Notes: generated by a model from the letters alone, not told the origin. A DNA stretch of 64,000 bases from JAABSQ01 sp964573705 (GCA_964573705.1 CAZNLT010000006.1:1-64000); one strand, 5' to 3'; positions 33,269 through 42,822 are shown, numbered from the stretch's first letter. Made by a program: numbers and translations.

Positions 33269-34618
33269 ATGCAATCTAACCCGGCATCGGTTCCGGAAGA
33301 CGACCTGAAGCTGAAGCTCAGATGGCTGATGTTCCTCCGGGTTCTTTTCACCAGCCTGTTGCTGGGGTCTACATTTGCCCTCCAGATCAAGCAGGGGTTT
33401 CCGGTTTGGGGAAAACCCCTCATCGCCCTCTACGCCCTGATCGCGGGTCTTTTTTTCATATCGATGGTTTACGCTCTGCTGCTCAACTATGTCCTGTATC
33501 TGACCGCCCTCGCCTATTTTCAGATCTTCTTCGATACGATAATCGTCACCGTGATTGTGTTTATGACAGGAAACTTTTCCAGTCTATTCACTTTTCTATA
33601 CTTGGTGGTCATCATCTATTCCGGAATGTTGCTACACAAAAAGGGTACCCTGGTGATGGCGGCATGCAGCAGCATTCAATACGGCATACTGGTGGATCTG
33701 GAGTTTTACGGGGTTCTCAAGCCCTTGGGAATGGATATCGATTTTGCCGCCTCCAGTTATGATTGGAGTTATGTCCTCTATCGAATTCTGATCTTTATGG
33801 TGGCCTGCTTTGTGGTGGCCTTCCTAAGCGGCTTTTTGGCTGAACAGGCCCAGCGGTCTAAAAAAGAGCTTCAGGCCATGGAAACCCATGTCAAACGGGT
33901 TGAAAAAATGGCTGCTGTGGGAGAAATGGCGGCCGGTTTGGCTCATGAAATTAAAAACCCTCTCGCATCTCTCAGCGGATCTATTCAAATTTTAAAGGAA
34001 GAGGTTGAATTCGATCCGGTTCACGAAAAATTAATGCGAATCGTGCTTAGAGAAACCGATCGGCTGAGCTCTTTAATCAATAATTTTCTGCTGTTTGCAA
34101 AACCGCCTGCCGGGAAAATGGAAAAAATCGATCTCGAACCCGCGATCTCCGAAACGGTATCGGTATTTGAAAAGGAATATGGGCAGCAACGCCGGTTTAC
34201 GGTTTACAAAGAGATCTCCGGAGGGGTTTGGATCGAGATGGATCCGGGCCATCTTCGGCAGATTCTTTGGAGTCTTCTTCTGAATGCATCCGAAGCGGTA
34301 GGCGAAAACGGACGGATTCATGTTCGGATGTATCCGTTGAAGGAGAACTATGCATTGATCAAAATCAGCGATGATGGTAAGGGTATTCCACGAGAAATGT
34401 TTCAAAGCATTTTCGATCCCTTTGTCACTACCAAACCCAAGGGCACCGGCTTGGGGCTATCGATCGTTCACCGACTGGTGGAATTTTATGACAGCAGATT
34501 GGAGGTCGACAGCGAATTGGGACGCGGCGCAGAATTCACTCTTCGACTTAAACGGGTTGAACCTCCCTTGTCCACCGCATCGAACCGAATCGACCGGAAG
34601 GGTTTAGCACGTTCATAG
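33269..34618 (+). CDS. pilS: Membrane histidine kinase of the PilS/NtrB type
   Basis: A 449-residue sensor kinase. About six transmembrane segments fill residues 20-190, followed by a short linker, HisKA with the phosphorylated His226 in LAHEIKNPLASLSGS, and an HATPase domain with NASEAV (N box), DDGKGIP (G1) and GTGLGLS (G2). Lack of a separate sensor domain and the HEIKNPL sequence match PilS, which activates the sigma-54 regulator PilR. It follows pilC by 39 bases. The expected pilR does not follow; an antiporter gene does. Confidence 0.85.
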   Translation: MQSNPASVPEDDLKLKLRWLMFLRVLFTSLLLGSTFALQIKQGFPVWGKPLIALYALIAGLFFISMVYALLLNYVLYLTALAYFQIFFDTIIVTVIVFMTGNFSSLFTFLYLVVIIYSGMLLHKKGTLVMAACSSIQYGILVDLEFYGVLKPLGMDIDFAASSYDWSYVLYRILIFMVACFVVAFLSGFLAEQAQRSKKELQAMETHVKRVEKMAAVGEMAAGLAHEIKNPLASLSGSIQILKEEVEFDPVHEKLMRIVLRETDRLSSLINNFLLFAKPPAGKMEKIDLEPAISETVSVFEKEYGQQRRFTVYKEISGGVWIEMDPGHLRQILWSLLLNASEAVGENGRIHVRMYPLKENYALIKISDDGKGIPREMFQSIFDPFVTTKPKGTGLGLSIVHRLVEFYDSRLEVDSELGRGAEFTLRLKRVEPPLSTASNRIDRKGLARS

Positions 34619-34656
34619 ACAACCGTTTTCAACCGGATTGAGGGGAAAATTCGGCC

Positions 34657-35904
34657 ATGGAGCCATTTGACGCACTGTCCATATTGATCACCCTGGCGGC
34701 GGGGTTTGCTTATCTGAACCACCGGTTTCTGGGGATGACCATGTCGATCGCACTGATGTTGATGTCGCTGGTCATCTCCATCGGAGTGATTCTGGCCGGC
34801 GAATTGGGTTTTCCGGCTTATCACCATGCCGAAAGGATCCTTCGAGAGCTTGATTTCAGTGAAATCCTGCTGAGGGGAATGCTCGGGCTGTTGCTGTTTG
34901 CGGGCGCCCTGCATATTCACCTGGATGATCTGGCCGATAAAAAACTGGAAATATCGATTTATTCGACCTTAGGCGTACTGACATCCACCGTCTTGGTGGG
35001 GACCACCATATACGGCTTGAGCAATTGGCTGGGATGGGAACTGCGGCTGGTGGAGAGTTTTTTATTCGGCGCCTTGATTTCACCCACCGATCCTATCGCC
35101 GTCCTGGGAATTCTCAAAAAGTCGGGCGCCCCCAAAAGCCTGGAGACGAAAATTTCCGGCGAATCCTTATTCAACGACGGTATCGGGGTCGTGGTGTTTC
35201 TGATCCTGCTGGAAATCGCTACCGGGCTGGGGGAGCTGAGTGTTGAGCATGTGATTCTCCTGTTCGCACAGGAAGCCGCCGGCGGCTTATTGTTCGGGTT
35301 GATCGCAGGATATGGGGCCTACCGAATGCTGAAGAGCGTCAACAACTATCAGGTGGAAATTATGGTGACTTTAGGATTGGTCATCGGCGGGTATGCCCTG
35401 GCGGACGCCCTGCATATCTCGGGTCCGCTGGCCATGGTGGCGGCCGGTCTGCTGATCGGGAATCGGGGCCGGCGTTTGGCCATGTCCGCCGTCACCCGTC
35501 AGCACCTGGATATGTTCTGGGAATTGGTGGATGAAATCCTGAATGCCATTCTCTTCGTGCTTATCGGCCTCGAGGTATTGGTGCTGACCCTAAACTGGTC
35601 TTTTATGGCGGCGGGATTGATGGCGGTGCCGGTGGCGCTGCTGGCCCGCTTGATCAGCATCGGGCTTCCGGTCACGATTCTTCGGCGATGGCAGTCGTTC
35701 GCACCTCGTGCCATTCGTATCATGACCTGGGGAGGCCTGCGGGGGGGCATATCCGTGGCCCTGGCGCTTTCCATTCCCGAACAGTGCCACCGGGAGCTGA
35801 TCCTCACCATGACCTATATGGTGGTGGTTTTTTCGATTTTGGTTCAAGGGCTGACCATCAAAGCCCTGGTCGGAACGTCTGAAAACCGAACCCCCGCTGC
35901 CTAA
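34657..35904 (+). CDS. Na+/H+ antiporter of the CPA1 (NhaP) family
   Basis: A 415-residue membrane protein with about 12 hydrophobic segments that exchanges Na+ (or K+) for protons. The ion-binding region reads LISPTDPIAVLGIL, and ESLFNDGIGVVVF carries the conserved Asn-Asp pair of CPA1 exchangers; MTWGGLRGGISVALAL is the late conserved helix. ATG 34657 has GAGGGG about ten bases upstream. It lacks a long cytoplasmic C-terminal tail. Its stop overlaps that of the small lipoprotein gene on the other strand. Confidence 0.92.
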   Translation: MEPFDALSILITLAAGFAYLNHRFLGMTMSIALMLMSLVISIGVILAGELGFPAYHHAERILRELDFSEILLRGMLGLLLFAGALHIHLDDLADKKLEISIYSTLGVLTSTVLVGTTIYGLSNWLGWELRLVESFLFGALISPTDPIAVLGILKKSGAPKSLETKISGESLFNDGIGVVVFLILLEIATGLGELSVEHVILLFAQEAAGGLLFGLIAGYGAYRMLKSVNNYQVEIMVTLGLVIGGYALADALHISGPLAMVAAGLLIGNRGRRLAMSAVTRQHLDMFWELVDEILNAILFVLIGLEVLVLTLNWSFMAAGLMAVPVALLARLISIGLPVTILRRWQSFAPRAIRIMTWGGLRGGISVALALSIPEQCHRELILTMTYMVVVFSILVQGLTIKALVGTSENRTPAA

Positions 35905-36128
35905 TCCGCCAATGCCGACATTCTTTCCCGAGCCGGTTCGGCGTAATCGCTGTCGGGGTATTCTTCGATGATCTCCTGATAGAGTCGTCGAGCATGTTCC
36001 GAATTGTTTTGGCGTTCTTCGAGCCGAGCGGTCTCGAACAGCTCTTTCGCCTTTTTTTCCGCACACCCTCCGAGCATAATTCCGGTCCCGATCAGGATCA
36101 CCCACACCAATCGAATCATGATTTTCAT
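35901..36128 (-). CDS. Small TPR-like lipoprotein
   Basis: A 75-residue precursor with a lipoprotein signal (RLVWVILIGTGIMLGGC) and then one helical hairpin resembling a single BamD/YbgF-type TPR unit (ARRLYQEIIEEYPDSDYAEPARERM). The start is ATG 36128, which has GGAGG five bases upstream; an in-frame ATG seven codons earlier lacks a site. It is probably an outer- or inner-membrane anchored scaffold; the function is unknown. Confidence 0.75.
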   Translation of the reverse strand: MKIMIRLVWVILIGTGIMLGGCAEKKAKELFETARLEERQNNSEHARRLYQEIIEEYPDSDYAEPARERMSALAD

Positions 36129-36294
36129 AAAAGCCTCCAAAGGTTTCATTGTAATCCGGCCTACTCTAAATTTTGTTTATACTTTTAACGATCATGCCTG
36201 TAAATATTTTTATGGGGTGGGAAGCGTTTTTTGCAAATCTGATTTCGTCTTCTTTTTCCGGTCTATATTCCTCTAAGGCCTGAATGATTCTTCA

Positions 36295-36323
36295 TTGACA
36301 GAGAAATCGGTCGTCTGTATACT
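36295..36323 (+). promoter_or_regulatory. Near-consensus sigma-70 promoter before a broken TPR gene
   Basis: TTGACA (36295-36300), exactly 17 bases, TATACT (36318-36323), followed by a strong ribosome site AGGGGGG (36344-36350) and ATG 36358. The signals look fully active although the gene behind them is damaged. Confidence 0.7.
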
Positions 36324-36357
36324 CGCCCCGAAATTTCAGAAAAGGGGGGAATCAACC

Positions 36358-36516
36358 ATGATCTCAGACTTTATTTTGAGTTGTTTAAAGCGGTTTAGCT
36401 TCGGCTTTGAACCGGCTCGATTTTCAGGGTGGCCAGCGGATTCCATACGTATCGGAATTCCGACCATTCAGCGATTGTTTCATATTTACCTTCACAATCA
36501 TTCCTTCATCGAATAA
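36358..36516 (+). CDS. Short ORF of 52 codons with strong expression signals
   Basis: ATG 36358 lies eight bases after AGGGGGG and behind a near-consensus promoter. The 52-residue product (MISDFILSCLKRFSFGF...) matches nothing I recognise and has no clear signal peptide. It ends in TAA three bases before the open frame of the truncated TPR gene, in the same reading frame. It may be the scrambled 5' end of that gene rather than a functional peptide. Confidence 0.35.
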   Translation: MISDFILSCLKRFSFGFEPARFSGWPADSIRIGIPTIQRLFHIYLHNHSFIE

Positions 36517-36519
36517 TTT

Positions 36520-36879
36520 TTGTTCTTATTCCTTTTTTTCCATCTTTCATTCAATTCATTTCAGACCAGTGGATCGTTTCAACGGGCGGTTGAACTGGAC
36601 CCGAATAAGCCGGATGTCTGGACTGATCTCGGAGTCATGTATCGGCGCACCAAACGGCCTGAAAGGGCGGTGGATGCTTTTGGAAAAGCGATGGCCCTAA
36701 ATCCGGAACATAAAACCGCCCGATTCAATACGGGAGTTGCTCTCATGTTCGATCTGGATAAGAGAGAAGAAGCCCTTTCCATCTGGAAATCCCTTTTGGA
36801 AATAGATCCTTTGTTCATTACCCCAAGCGGCCAAACTTTGGATGAATTGGTCGATCAATATTCGGTTCCATCGAATTGA
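36520..36879 (+). pseudogene. 5'-truncated TPR-repeat protein
   Basis: From about 36568 the frame encodes TPR units (AVELDPNKPDVWTDLGVMYRRTKRPERAVDAFGKAM ALNPEHKTARFNTGVALMFD) and a C-terminus (PSGQTLDELVDQY) that I recognise from a family of small membrane-anchored TPR proteins of about 200 residues in this phylum. The usual N-terminal membrane helix and first repeat are missing: the bases before the repeats encode FLFLFFHLSFNSF and an in-frame stop at 36514. No start codon with a ribosome site serves the repeats. A deletion or replacement of the 5' part is the simplest explanation. Confidence 0.6.
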
Positions 36880-36957
36880 TCAGACGCGACAAATGAGGAT
36901 CCCGGCTTTCCGGAAAAAAATCATGTGGAGAAAAATCTGAATATGCGAGGGAACAGA

Positions 36958-38223
36958 ATGAAGATTCGTAAATTTGCGGTGTTGAAGCGCTTGTTGACTC
37001 TGATATCAGCGGTATGCATACTGGCGCCTTCTTGTGCGTCGGCCTCCTTCGATGATGAGCTTCGGGATGTAATCTCAGGACTTGAAGGCAATATCGATGG
37101 CCACGACCTTCAGATCAAAAATGAAGTTGTCAGGCGCCGCCAGAATGTTTCCGGCATCCTGTTGAAGGCCGGTGTCTCCTACAACAAGATTCTGGAAGCG
37201 GTTGAAAAATCGAAGTCCGTTTTTGATGTGCGAAAAGTTCAGGTCGGGAACTCTTATTGGGTGATCAATGCAGAAAAGGAAAATACCTGTTATTTCGTAT
37301 ATGAAAAAAATCCTGTCGATTGCGTGGTATTTGAAATCGGCGATTCCGTTCAAGTCTATCAGAGGAGTAAGCCGGTTCGAATCAGACATCGAACGGTCGA
37401 AGGGGCGATCGACTCTTCTCTCTGGAATGCCTTTGCCGAAAAGGACCTTGATTTCGAACTGGCCATGAAACTGTCCGAGATTTACGCCTGGTCCGTCGAT
37501 TTCTACCATTTTCAGGAAGGCGATCGGTTCAGGTTTATTTTCGAAGAGAAATGGGTCGGAGAGCGACGGGTCGGCATCGGGCGAATCCTGGCCGCCCGAA
37601 TTACCTTTCGCGGAGATCATTACTACGGTTTCTATTTTCCTATGGGACGGGAAAACGGAGACTACTTCGATGAGAACGGGCGGAGTCTTCGCAAGGCTTT
37701 CCTGAAGGCGCCGTTAAAATTTGTGCGGATCAGCTCCGGGTATTCGAAAAGCCGGCTCCATCCCATTCTGAATGAATATAAGGAACACTTGGGGATCGAC
37801 TATGCCGCGCCCACCGGAACACCGGTGATCAGTGTCGGAGACGGCGTGATCGATAAAATCGAATACAACAGATCGATGGGAAATTACGTTCAGATTCGAC
37901 ATGCCCGCAAGTACATGACCCAGTATCTGCATCTGTCCCGATTCGCTGAAAATCTTCGTCGGGGAGATTCGGTCTCGCAAGGGGATGTGATCGGCTATGT
38001 GGGCAGTACCGGACTGTCCACCGGTCCCCATCTCGATTTTCGCTTCTGGATCGGGAATCAGGCGGTCAATTTTTTAAAACAGGACATTCCCACCGCCGAC
38101 CCGGTGCCGTCGCGGCATGAAAAAACCTATTTCGCCCGAATGTCCGAGCTGAAGACCGATCTGGACCGGGATCAGATTCTCCATTATTCGGTCGAAGCGG
38201 TGCAGGGAGAAAACGAAGGATAG
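36958..38223 (+). CDS. M23-family peptidase (LytM/peptidoglycan hydrolase-like)
   Basis: A 421-residue exported protein with a signal peptide (LKRLLTLISAVCILAPSCASA), a middle region of OapA/LysM-like character (about 60-250) and a C-terminal M23 domain (about 265-380). Metal ligands His and Asp are in HLGIDYAAPTG, but the usual His-X-His motif reads GPHLDFRF, with Asp at the second ligand position. Such substitution occurs in some M23 proteins and could keep zinc or mark an inactive regulator (as in EnvC/NlpD). ATG 36958 is chosen over two earlier in-frame starts because AGGG precedes it directly. Confidence 0.85.
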   Translation: MKIRKFAVLKRLLTLISAVCILAPSCASASFDDELRDVISGLEGNIDGHDLQIKNEVVRRRQNVSGILLKAGVSYNKILEAVEKSKSVFDVRKVQVGNSYWVINAEKENTCYFVYEKNPVDCVVFEIGDSVQVYQRSKPVRIRHRTVEGAIDSSLWNAFAEKDLDFELAMKLSEIYAWSVDFYHFQEGDRFRFIFEEKWVGERRVGIGRILAARITFRGDHYYGFYFPMGRENGDYFDENGRSLRKAFLKAPLKFVRISSGYSKSRLHPILNEYKEHLGIDYAAPTGTPVISVGDGVIDKIEYNRSMGNYVQIRHARKYMTQYLHLSRFAENLRRGDSVSQGDVIGYVGSTGLSTGPHLDFRFWIGNQAVNFLKQDIPTADPVPSRHEKTYFARMSELKTDLDRDQILHYSVEAVQGENEG

Positions 38224-38229
38224 GGGGTT

Positions 38230-39255
38230 TCAGCCGGTTTCTTCGAGCATTGTACGAAATTCAGGAACCAGTTTCATGAACAGATCAAAATAGTCCGGGT
38301 CGAAATGGGTTCCACGGCCGGTTTCCATGATCTCGAGCACCTTTTTCTCGGGAAAGGCCTTTCGGTAGACCCGGTCGTTGCTCATGGCGTCGTAGACATC
38401 CACCAGAGCCACAATCCGGGCCGGTTCCGGAATATCGTCGTTTCCGAATCCGTCGGGGTAGCCCTGGCCGTCCCAACGCTCATGGTGGTGGAGGGCGATG
38501 TCGTGGGCCATTTTCAGCATGGGAAATTCGGATCCTTGAAAGATTCTGCCCCCGATGGTGGAATGGGTTTTAATGATCTCGAATTCCGCATCGGTGAGAC
38601 GGCCCGGTTTGAGCAGGATCTGGTCCGGGACCCCGATCTTGCCGATATCATGCATGGGCGAAGCAAGCCGGAGATCATCCACCCGGGACTGGGGCCAGCC
38701 GGCGGCCTCGGCCATCATGGCGCTGAAAGCAGAAATACGGCGGACATGACCTGCGGTTTCATGATCTCTGGACTCCAGAGCGGTGAGGAGCTTGACGATG
38801 GTCTCCTCGTGGGTCTCTCGAATCACCTGGGTCTGGCGGCGAACGATCTTTTCCAGGCCGGCGCTGTACTCCCGCAAACTTCGCTCCAGCCGGACCGTCC
38901 GCTCCCCCACAAATACCCGTGCCCGAAGCTCGTCCGGATCAAAAGGTTTGACCACGTAGTCATCCGCACCGATATCGAAGAGCCCCGAAACCAGATCTCC
39001 CTTTTCCCCCCGGGCGGTCAGGATAAGAATATAGACATAGGGCAGACCGCTGCGGCGAATTCGGCGAACCAGTTCAGGCCCGTCCATGCCGGGCATCATC
39101 CAGTCGGTGATGACAAGATCGACCGAATGGCTCAGGAACATCTCCAGGGCTGTGTCTCCGTCCGGAGCCGCCGTGACCTGATGATTCCATTTTTTCAGAA
39201 AGGCGCTCAGTTTGTGGCGGATGACCGGGTCGTCATCTACAACCAGTACATTCAA
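38230..39255 (-). CDS. Response regulator with HD-GYP domain (c-di-GMP phosphodiesterase)
   Basis: A 341-residue RpfG-type regulator. The receiver domain (1-120) has the phosphorylated Asp51 in LVITDWMMPG and Lys in VVKPFDP. After a coiled linker the HD-GYP domain (about 150-335) has MHDIGKIGVP, HHHERWDGQGYPDG and ALVDVYDAMSNDR, all expected for c-di-GMP hydrolysis. The start is TTG 39255, overlapping the stop of the hybrid kinase (TTGA), so the two are translationally coupled and form a signalling pair. Confidence 0.93.
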   Translation of the reverse strand: MNVLVVDDDPVIRHKLSAFLKKWNHQVTAAPDGDTALEMFLSHSVDLVITDWMMPGMDGPELVRRIRRSGLPYVYILILTARGEKGDLVSGLFDIGADDYVVKPFDPDELRARVFVGERTVRLERSLREYSAGLEKIVRRQTQVIRETHEETIVKLLTALESRDHETAGHVRRISAFSAMMAEAAGWPQSRVDDLRLASPMHDIGKIGVPDQILLKPGRLTDAEFEIIKTHSTIGGRIFQGSEFPMLKMAHDIALHHHERWDGQGYPDGFGNDDIPEPARIVALVDVYDAMSNDRVYRKAFPEKKVLEIMETGRGTHFDPDYFDLFMKLVPEFRTMLEETG

Positions 39256-41852
39256 TTTTTTTCCATTTCCATTATCTTCAGAAGTTGTCGCTCCAGTTCA
39301 GTGATTTCGTTGACCAGAGCCCGGTAGAGGTCTTCGGAGTCGGCCAGATCTTTTCTGCGCCCCTTCTCTTCTAGAATTCGGGCCTTGAGAGCCGGGGATT
39401 CCGCTTGAAAATTTCCGAGCATTCCCTTGAGGGCATGGGCGGCACGCTCCAAGCCCTCGGCATCTCCCATCGCCCGTTTGTCGCCGATATTTTTCAAGAG
39501 GGCCGGATATTCGGAGATGAAGATGTGTACACATTCTCGAAAGAGATTCCAATCTTGGTCAAAATTCTCGAGCAGCGCTTTCATTTCAGAAAAAAGCTTT
39601 TTCTTCGGGATCACTTCAAGGGCGATCCTATCCTTAGCAAAATCGGTAACCAGGGCTTCAATGGCCGCAAATAAAGCGGATGAGGAGACCGGTTTGGACA
39701 CATATTCGTCCATGCCGGCCTTCAGGCATTCCTCGCGATCGCCTCTCATGGCATGGGCGGTCAGTGCGATAATGGGAATATGGCCCCCGGTTTTGCGTTC
39801 TCTTTCCCGAATGGCGGCCGTGGCTTCATATCCATCCATCACCGGCATTTGGATGTCCATCAGAATAAGATCAAAATCATTTTTTTCCAGGGCGGTCAAG
39901 GCTTTTTTACCGGTATCCACCACTGTCGCGTCGTGTCCCCATCGGTTCAGCAGGCGTTGGAAGTAGGTCTGGTTGAAAGGGGTATCCTCCGCCACCAGGA
40001 TCCGAAGCGGGCGGACGGACTTTTTTGCCCGGGCCGGAGCGGCTCGAGACGGTGGGGCTGTTGGGCCGGTTTCCCCTTTTACAGCCGGAATAACGGCATC
40101 CAGCAGGTCCGACGGGCGCACCGGTTTTCGGAGAACTCCTGCGGTCCCTTCCTGAAAATCGGCACGGTTATTTCCCTGAGCCACCGCGATCGTCACCAGA
40201 ACGTGAATGGGCGAATGCTCCCTTCGCTGAATCCATCGAACCAGAGCGGCGCCTTCTCCATTCGGCAGATCCCCATCCACGATCGCCAGAGTAAAAGGAT
40301 TCCGGTTCTCTTCAGCCGCGAGAATCTCCTGTTTGGCCGATTCTTCTCCCCGGGCCGGGGTGGGGATCATTCCCCAGCTTTCCAGAATTTCTCCGATAAT
40401 TTTCCGGCAGGAAGTGTTGTCATCTACCACGAGTACCCGGATTCCGGTCAAATTCATATTGTAAGGCAGTTCGGGGCCTGGGGAGGAAACCGCGGAGGAG
40501 AACCAGGCGGTAAAATGGAAGGTGCTGCCGCGGCCGGGTCGGCTTTCGATCCAGACGGCACCCCCCATCAGTTCCACCAGCCGGCGGGAAATGGCCAGGC
40601 CGAGGCCGGTGCCGCCGAACCGGCGGGAGGTACTGCCGTCCGCCTGCTGAAAGGGATTGAATATCTGTTCTTGTACTTCCGAAGCGATCCCGATGCCGGT
40701 GTCCCGCACCGAAAAGCGAAGAAAAGCGCCGGAATCGGACAGATGGTCGCATCGGACCGTGACGATGATTTCCCCGGAATCGGTGAATTTCACCGCATTT
40801 CCCACCAGATTGAGGATGACCTGTCGAAGACGCGGGCCGTCTCCCCATAACCGGTCGGGAACCTCCGGAAGCACCCGATAGGCCAGTTCGAGCCCTTTTT
40901 CATGGGCTTTGGCCGCCATAATGCGAAGGGATTCTCCCAGAAAATCCCGAAGCGGAAATTCGATCGTCTCCAGTTCCAGTTTTCCGGCCTCGATTTTTGA
41001 AAAATCGAGAATATCGTTGATCACCGATTGCAGGGCATAGGCCGCCGATCGGGCCACATCCATATCGGATCGCTGTTCCCGGGACAAATCGGTTTCCAGG
41101 ACGAGTTCGGTCATGCCGATGATGGAGTTGAGCGGGGTACGGATTTCGTGACTCATGTTGGCTAGAAATTCACTCTTGGCCTGGCTGGCGAATTCGGCCG
41201 CCATTTTGGCCTGACGCAGGGCCTCATCTTTCTTTCGCTGGGTGACGTCACGAATCACCCCCCGAAAACCGGCCGGTTCTCCGTCGTTCGACCGAATCAG
41301 GGATAAAGAGGTCTCCACGTGCAGGTCTTCCGAGCCCGGCAGAACCAGGGCCCACTCGAAGGCTTCCACCGGGGTGCCGGATTCCAGAAGTCGATCCTGT
41401 CGGTCGAGCACTTTTTGAATGTTTTCACCGTCGGTGAAGTGCCGAATGTCCGCGCCTTCCAATCTCTCGGCCGAGGCGCCCATAATTCGCTGAAAAGCAT
41501 CGTTGAAGAAGACGAACCGGCCCCGGGTGTCGGTTTCATAATAGCCTTCATGAATGGTTTCAAGGATATTTCGATATTTTTCTTCGCTTTGCCGCAGCGC
41601 CTCCTCGGTCTGGCGTCGTTGATCCATTATAAATTGGGCGTGGGAGCCGAATATCAGAAACAGACAGACCACCACCAGTCGAATCCAGATTTGCTCCATA
41701 TCCGGTCGTATGATATGGTCCAGCAAGGAGATGTCCTTCGACAGGAAAAAATCCAGAAACGAGACCAGAATCCAGGAGAGCGCGGCGAGAAAACAACCGG
41801 TCAGGACCATCCGGTTGGTGACGTAGGGGGTCCGATGAGTGGGGGGGTGCAT
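39252..41852 (-). CDS. Hybrid sensor histidine kinase (PAS-HisKA-HATPase-REC-REC-HPt)
   Basis: An 866-residue membrane hybrid kinase. Two transmembrane segments (about 14-36 and 56-70) are followed by a PAS domain (about 85-205), HisKA with His235 in MSHEIRTPLNS, an HATPase domain (about 345-460, GTGLGLAISRRLVELMGG), two receiver domains (about 470-590 and 615-740; phosphorylation site in LILMDIQMPVMDG for the second) and an HPt domain with His in AHALKGMLGNF. The first receiver has IVDGDLPNGEG. This is the ArcB/BarA-like layout for a phosphorelay, with the downstream HD-GYP regulator as the likely output. Confidence 0.93.
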   Translation of the reverse strand: MHPPTHRTPYVTNRMVLTGCFLAALSWILVSFLDFFLSKDISLLDHIIRPDMEQIWIRLVVVCLFLIFGSHAQFIMDQRRQTEEALRQSEEKYRNILETIHEGYYETDTRGRFVFFNDAFQRIMGASAERLEGADIRHFTDGENIQKVLDRQDRLLESGTPVEAFEWALVLPGSEDLHVETSLSLIRSNDGEPAGFRGVIRDVTQRKKDEALRQAKMAAEFASQAKSEFLANMSHEIRTPLNSIIGMTELVLETDLSREQRSDMDVARSAAYALQSVINDILDFSKIEAGKLELETIEFPLRDFLGESLRIMAAKAHEKGLELAYRVLPEVPDRLWGDGPRLRQVILNLVGNAVKFTDSGEIIVTVRCDHLSDSGAFLRFSVRDTGIGIASEVQEQIFNPFQQADGSTSRRFGGTGLGLAISRRLVELMGGAVWIESRPGRGSTFHFTAWFSSAVSSPGPELPYNMNLTGIRVLVVDDNTSCRKIIGEILESWGMIPTPARGEESAKQEILAAEENRNPFTLAIVDGDLPNGEGAALVRWIQRREHSPIHVLVTIAVAQGNNRADFQEGTAGVLRKPVRPSDLLDAVIPAVKGETGPTAPPSRAAPARAKKSVRPLRILVAEDTPFNQTYFQRLLNRWGHDATVVDTGKKALTALEKNDFDLILMDIQMPVMDGYEATAAIRERERKTGGHIPIIALTAHAMRGDREECLKAGMDEYVSKPVSSSALFAAIEALVTDFAKDRIALEVIPKKKLFSEMKALLENFDQDWNLFRECVHIFISEYPALLKNIGDKRAMGDAEGLERAAHALKGMLGNFQAESPALKARILEEKGRRKDLADSEDLYRALVNEITELERQLLKIMEMEKN

Positions 41853-41992
41853 GGCATCCTCCGGAAATTAGTAAGAGATTTTTCTATTATAGCTGTTTTG
41901 AATCATTTTGCAATCCCCTTTTTCCCGCTCCGGTTTCGCCGCTTGGAAATCGGGGCCGACACTCTCGATCGATATCATAAGGAGCGACACCA

Positions 41993-42793
41993 ATGTCCAT
42001 CCAAGACGATTATGCAAAAGACCTGGCGGATGAAGTTTTGAGCGATATGGCCGAAAATTTCTTCGGGACCCGCAAGCAGCTGGATAAAACCATTGACCTG
42101 TTTTTTGAATATGTCGGCGAATTGAAAAAAAAACAGGACCTGGTGGAAGAGCGGTTTCGGTTTCTGAACTATCTTTTGATGATTTCGCATAAGGTCTCCG
42201 AATTCTACGAAGACCTCGGGGTTCAAGACACCGGTGCGATTCCCCGGGAGGGCGCTTTGTCGGAGAAGGCAATTTCCGTGCATGCCCCATCCGCTTTTAC
42301 GCTCAAAGGGAAGTACGTCAAACTGGTGATGTGGGCTTACGAAACGGTTCAGAAAGGCTGCAAAGCCTATAACCACGGGATGGATTATCAGGAAATGAAA
42401 CGGGTCGGTTTTGAGGAACGGGACGCCTATTATGATCTCGTTATGGGGATGCATCATCTCATCAACCAGGAGATTCGCAGGGTAAACGCCAAGGTTTCCC
42501 CGAGCCATATCCTTCAGACCGCCAAGCGGTTTGATCCGGACACCCAGCAAAAGGAGCATTTTACAGGCGGGGGGGGCTATTACGGGGATGACAGCAGTCT
42601 CAACCGGGAGCTGAATTATGAGCCCATCGATAAGGCTTCATTGAACATCCCTAAATTTCCGGATCTCCCCGAGCTGGACCGGGTGGAGCATCAAATATCC
42701 AAAATTTGCAAAGACCGTTTCCGGCGTCATTCCGAATCCATCCGGCGGATCATTCGCGAGGTGCATGAGAAAATCCGGGAAAAATATGAGTAA
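41993..42793 (+). CDS. Conserved-looking soluble protein of unknown function
   Basis: A 266-residue protein with AAGGAG before ATG 41993. It is highly charged, almost wholly helical and has no signal peptide or membrane segment. Coiled-coil-like stretches occur near residues 20-60 (FFGTRKQLDKTIDLFFEYVGELKKK) and at the C-terminus (EHQISKICKDRFRRHSESIRRIIREVHEK). A glycine/tyrosine-rich loop (FTGGGGYYGDD) lies at about 190. I do not recognise a family. It stands alone, divergent from the hybrid kinase and convergent with the threonine aldolase. Confidence 0.75.
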   Translation: MSIQDDYAKDLADEVLSDMAENFFGTRKQLDKTIDLFFEYVGELKKKQDLVEERFRFLNYLLMISHKVSEFYEDLGVQDTGAIPREGALSEKAISVHAPSAFTLKGKYVKLVMWAYETVQKGCKAYNHGMDYQEMKRVGFEERDAYYDLVMGMHHLINQEIRRVNAKVSPSHILQTAKRFDPDTQQKEHFTGGGGYYGDDSSLNRELNYEPIDKASLNIPKFPDLPELDRVEHQISKICKDRFRRHSESIRRIIREVHEKIREKYE

Positions 42794-42822
42794 ACCGCAT
42801 GGTTCGCCGTTCTGAATCCGCC

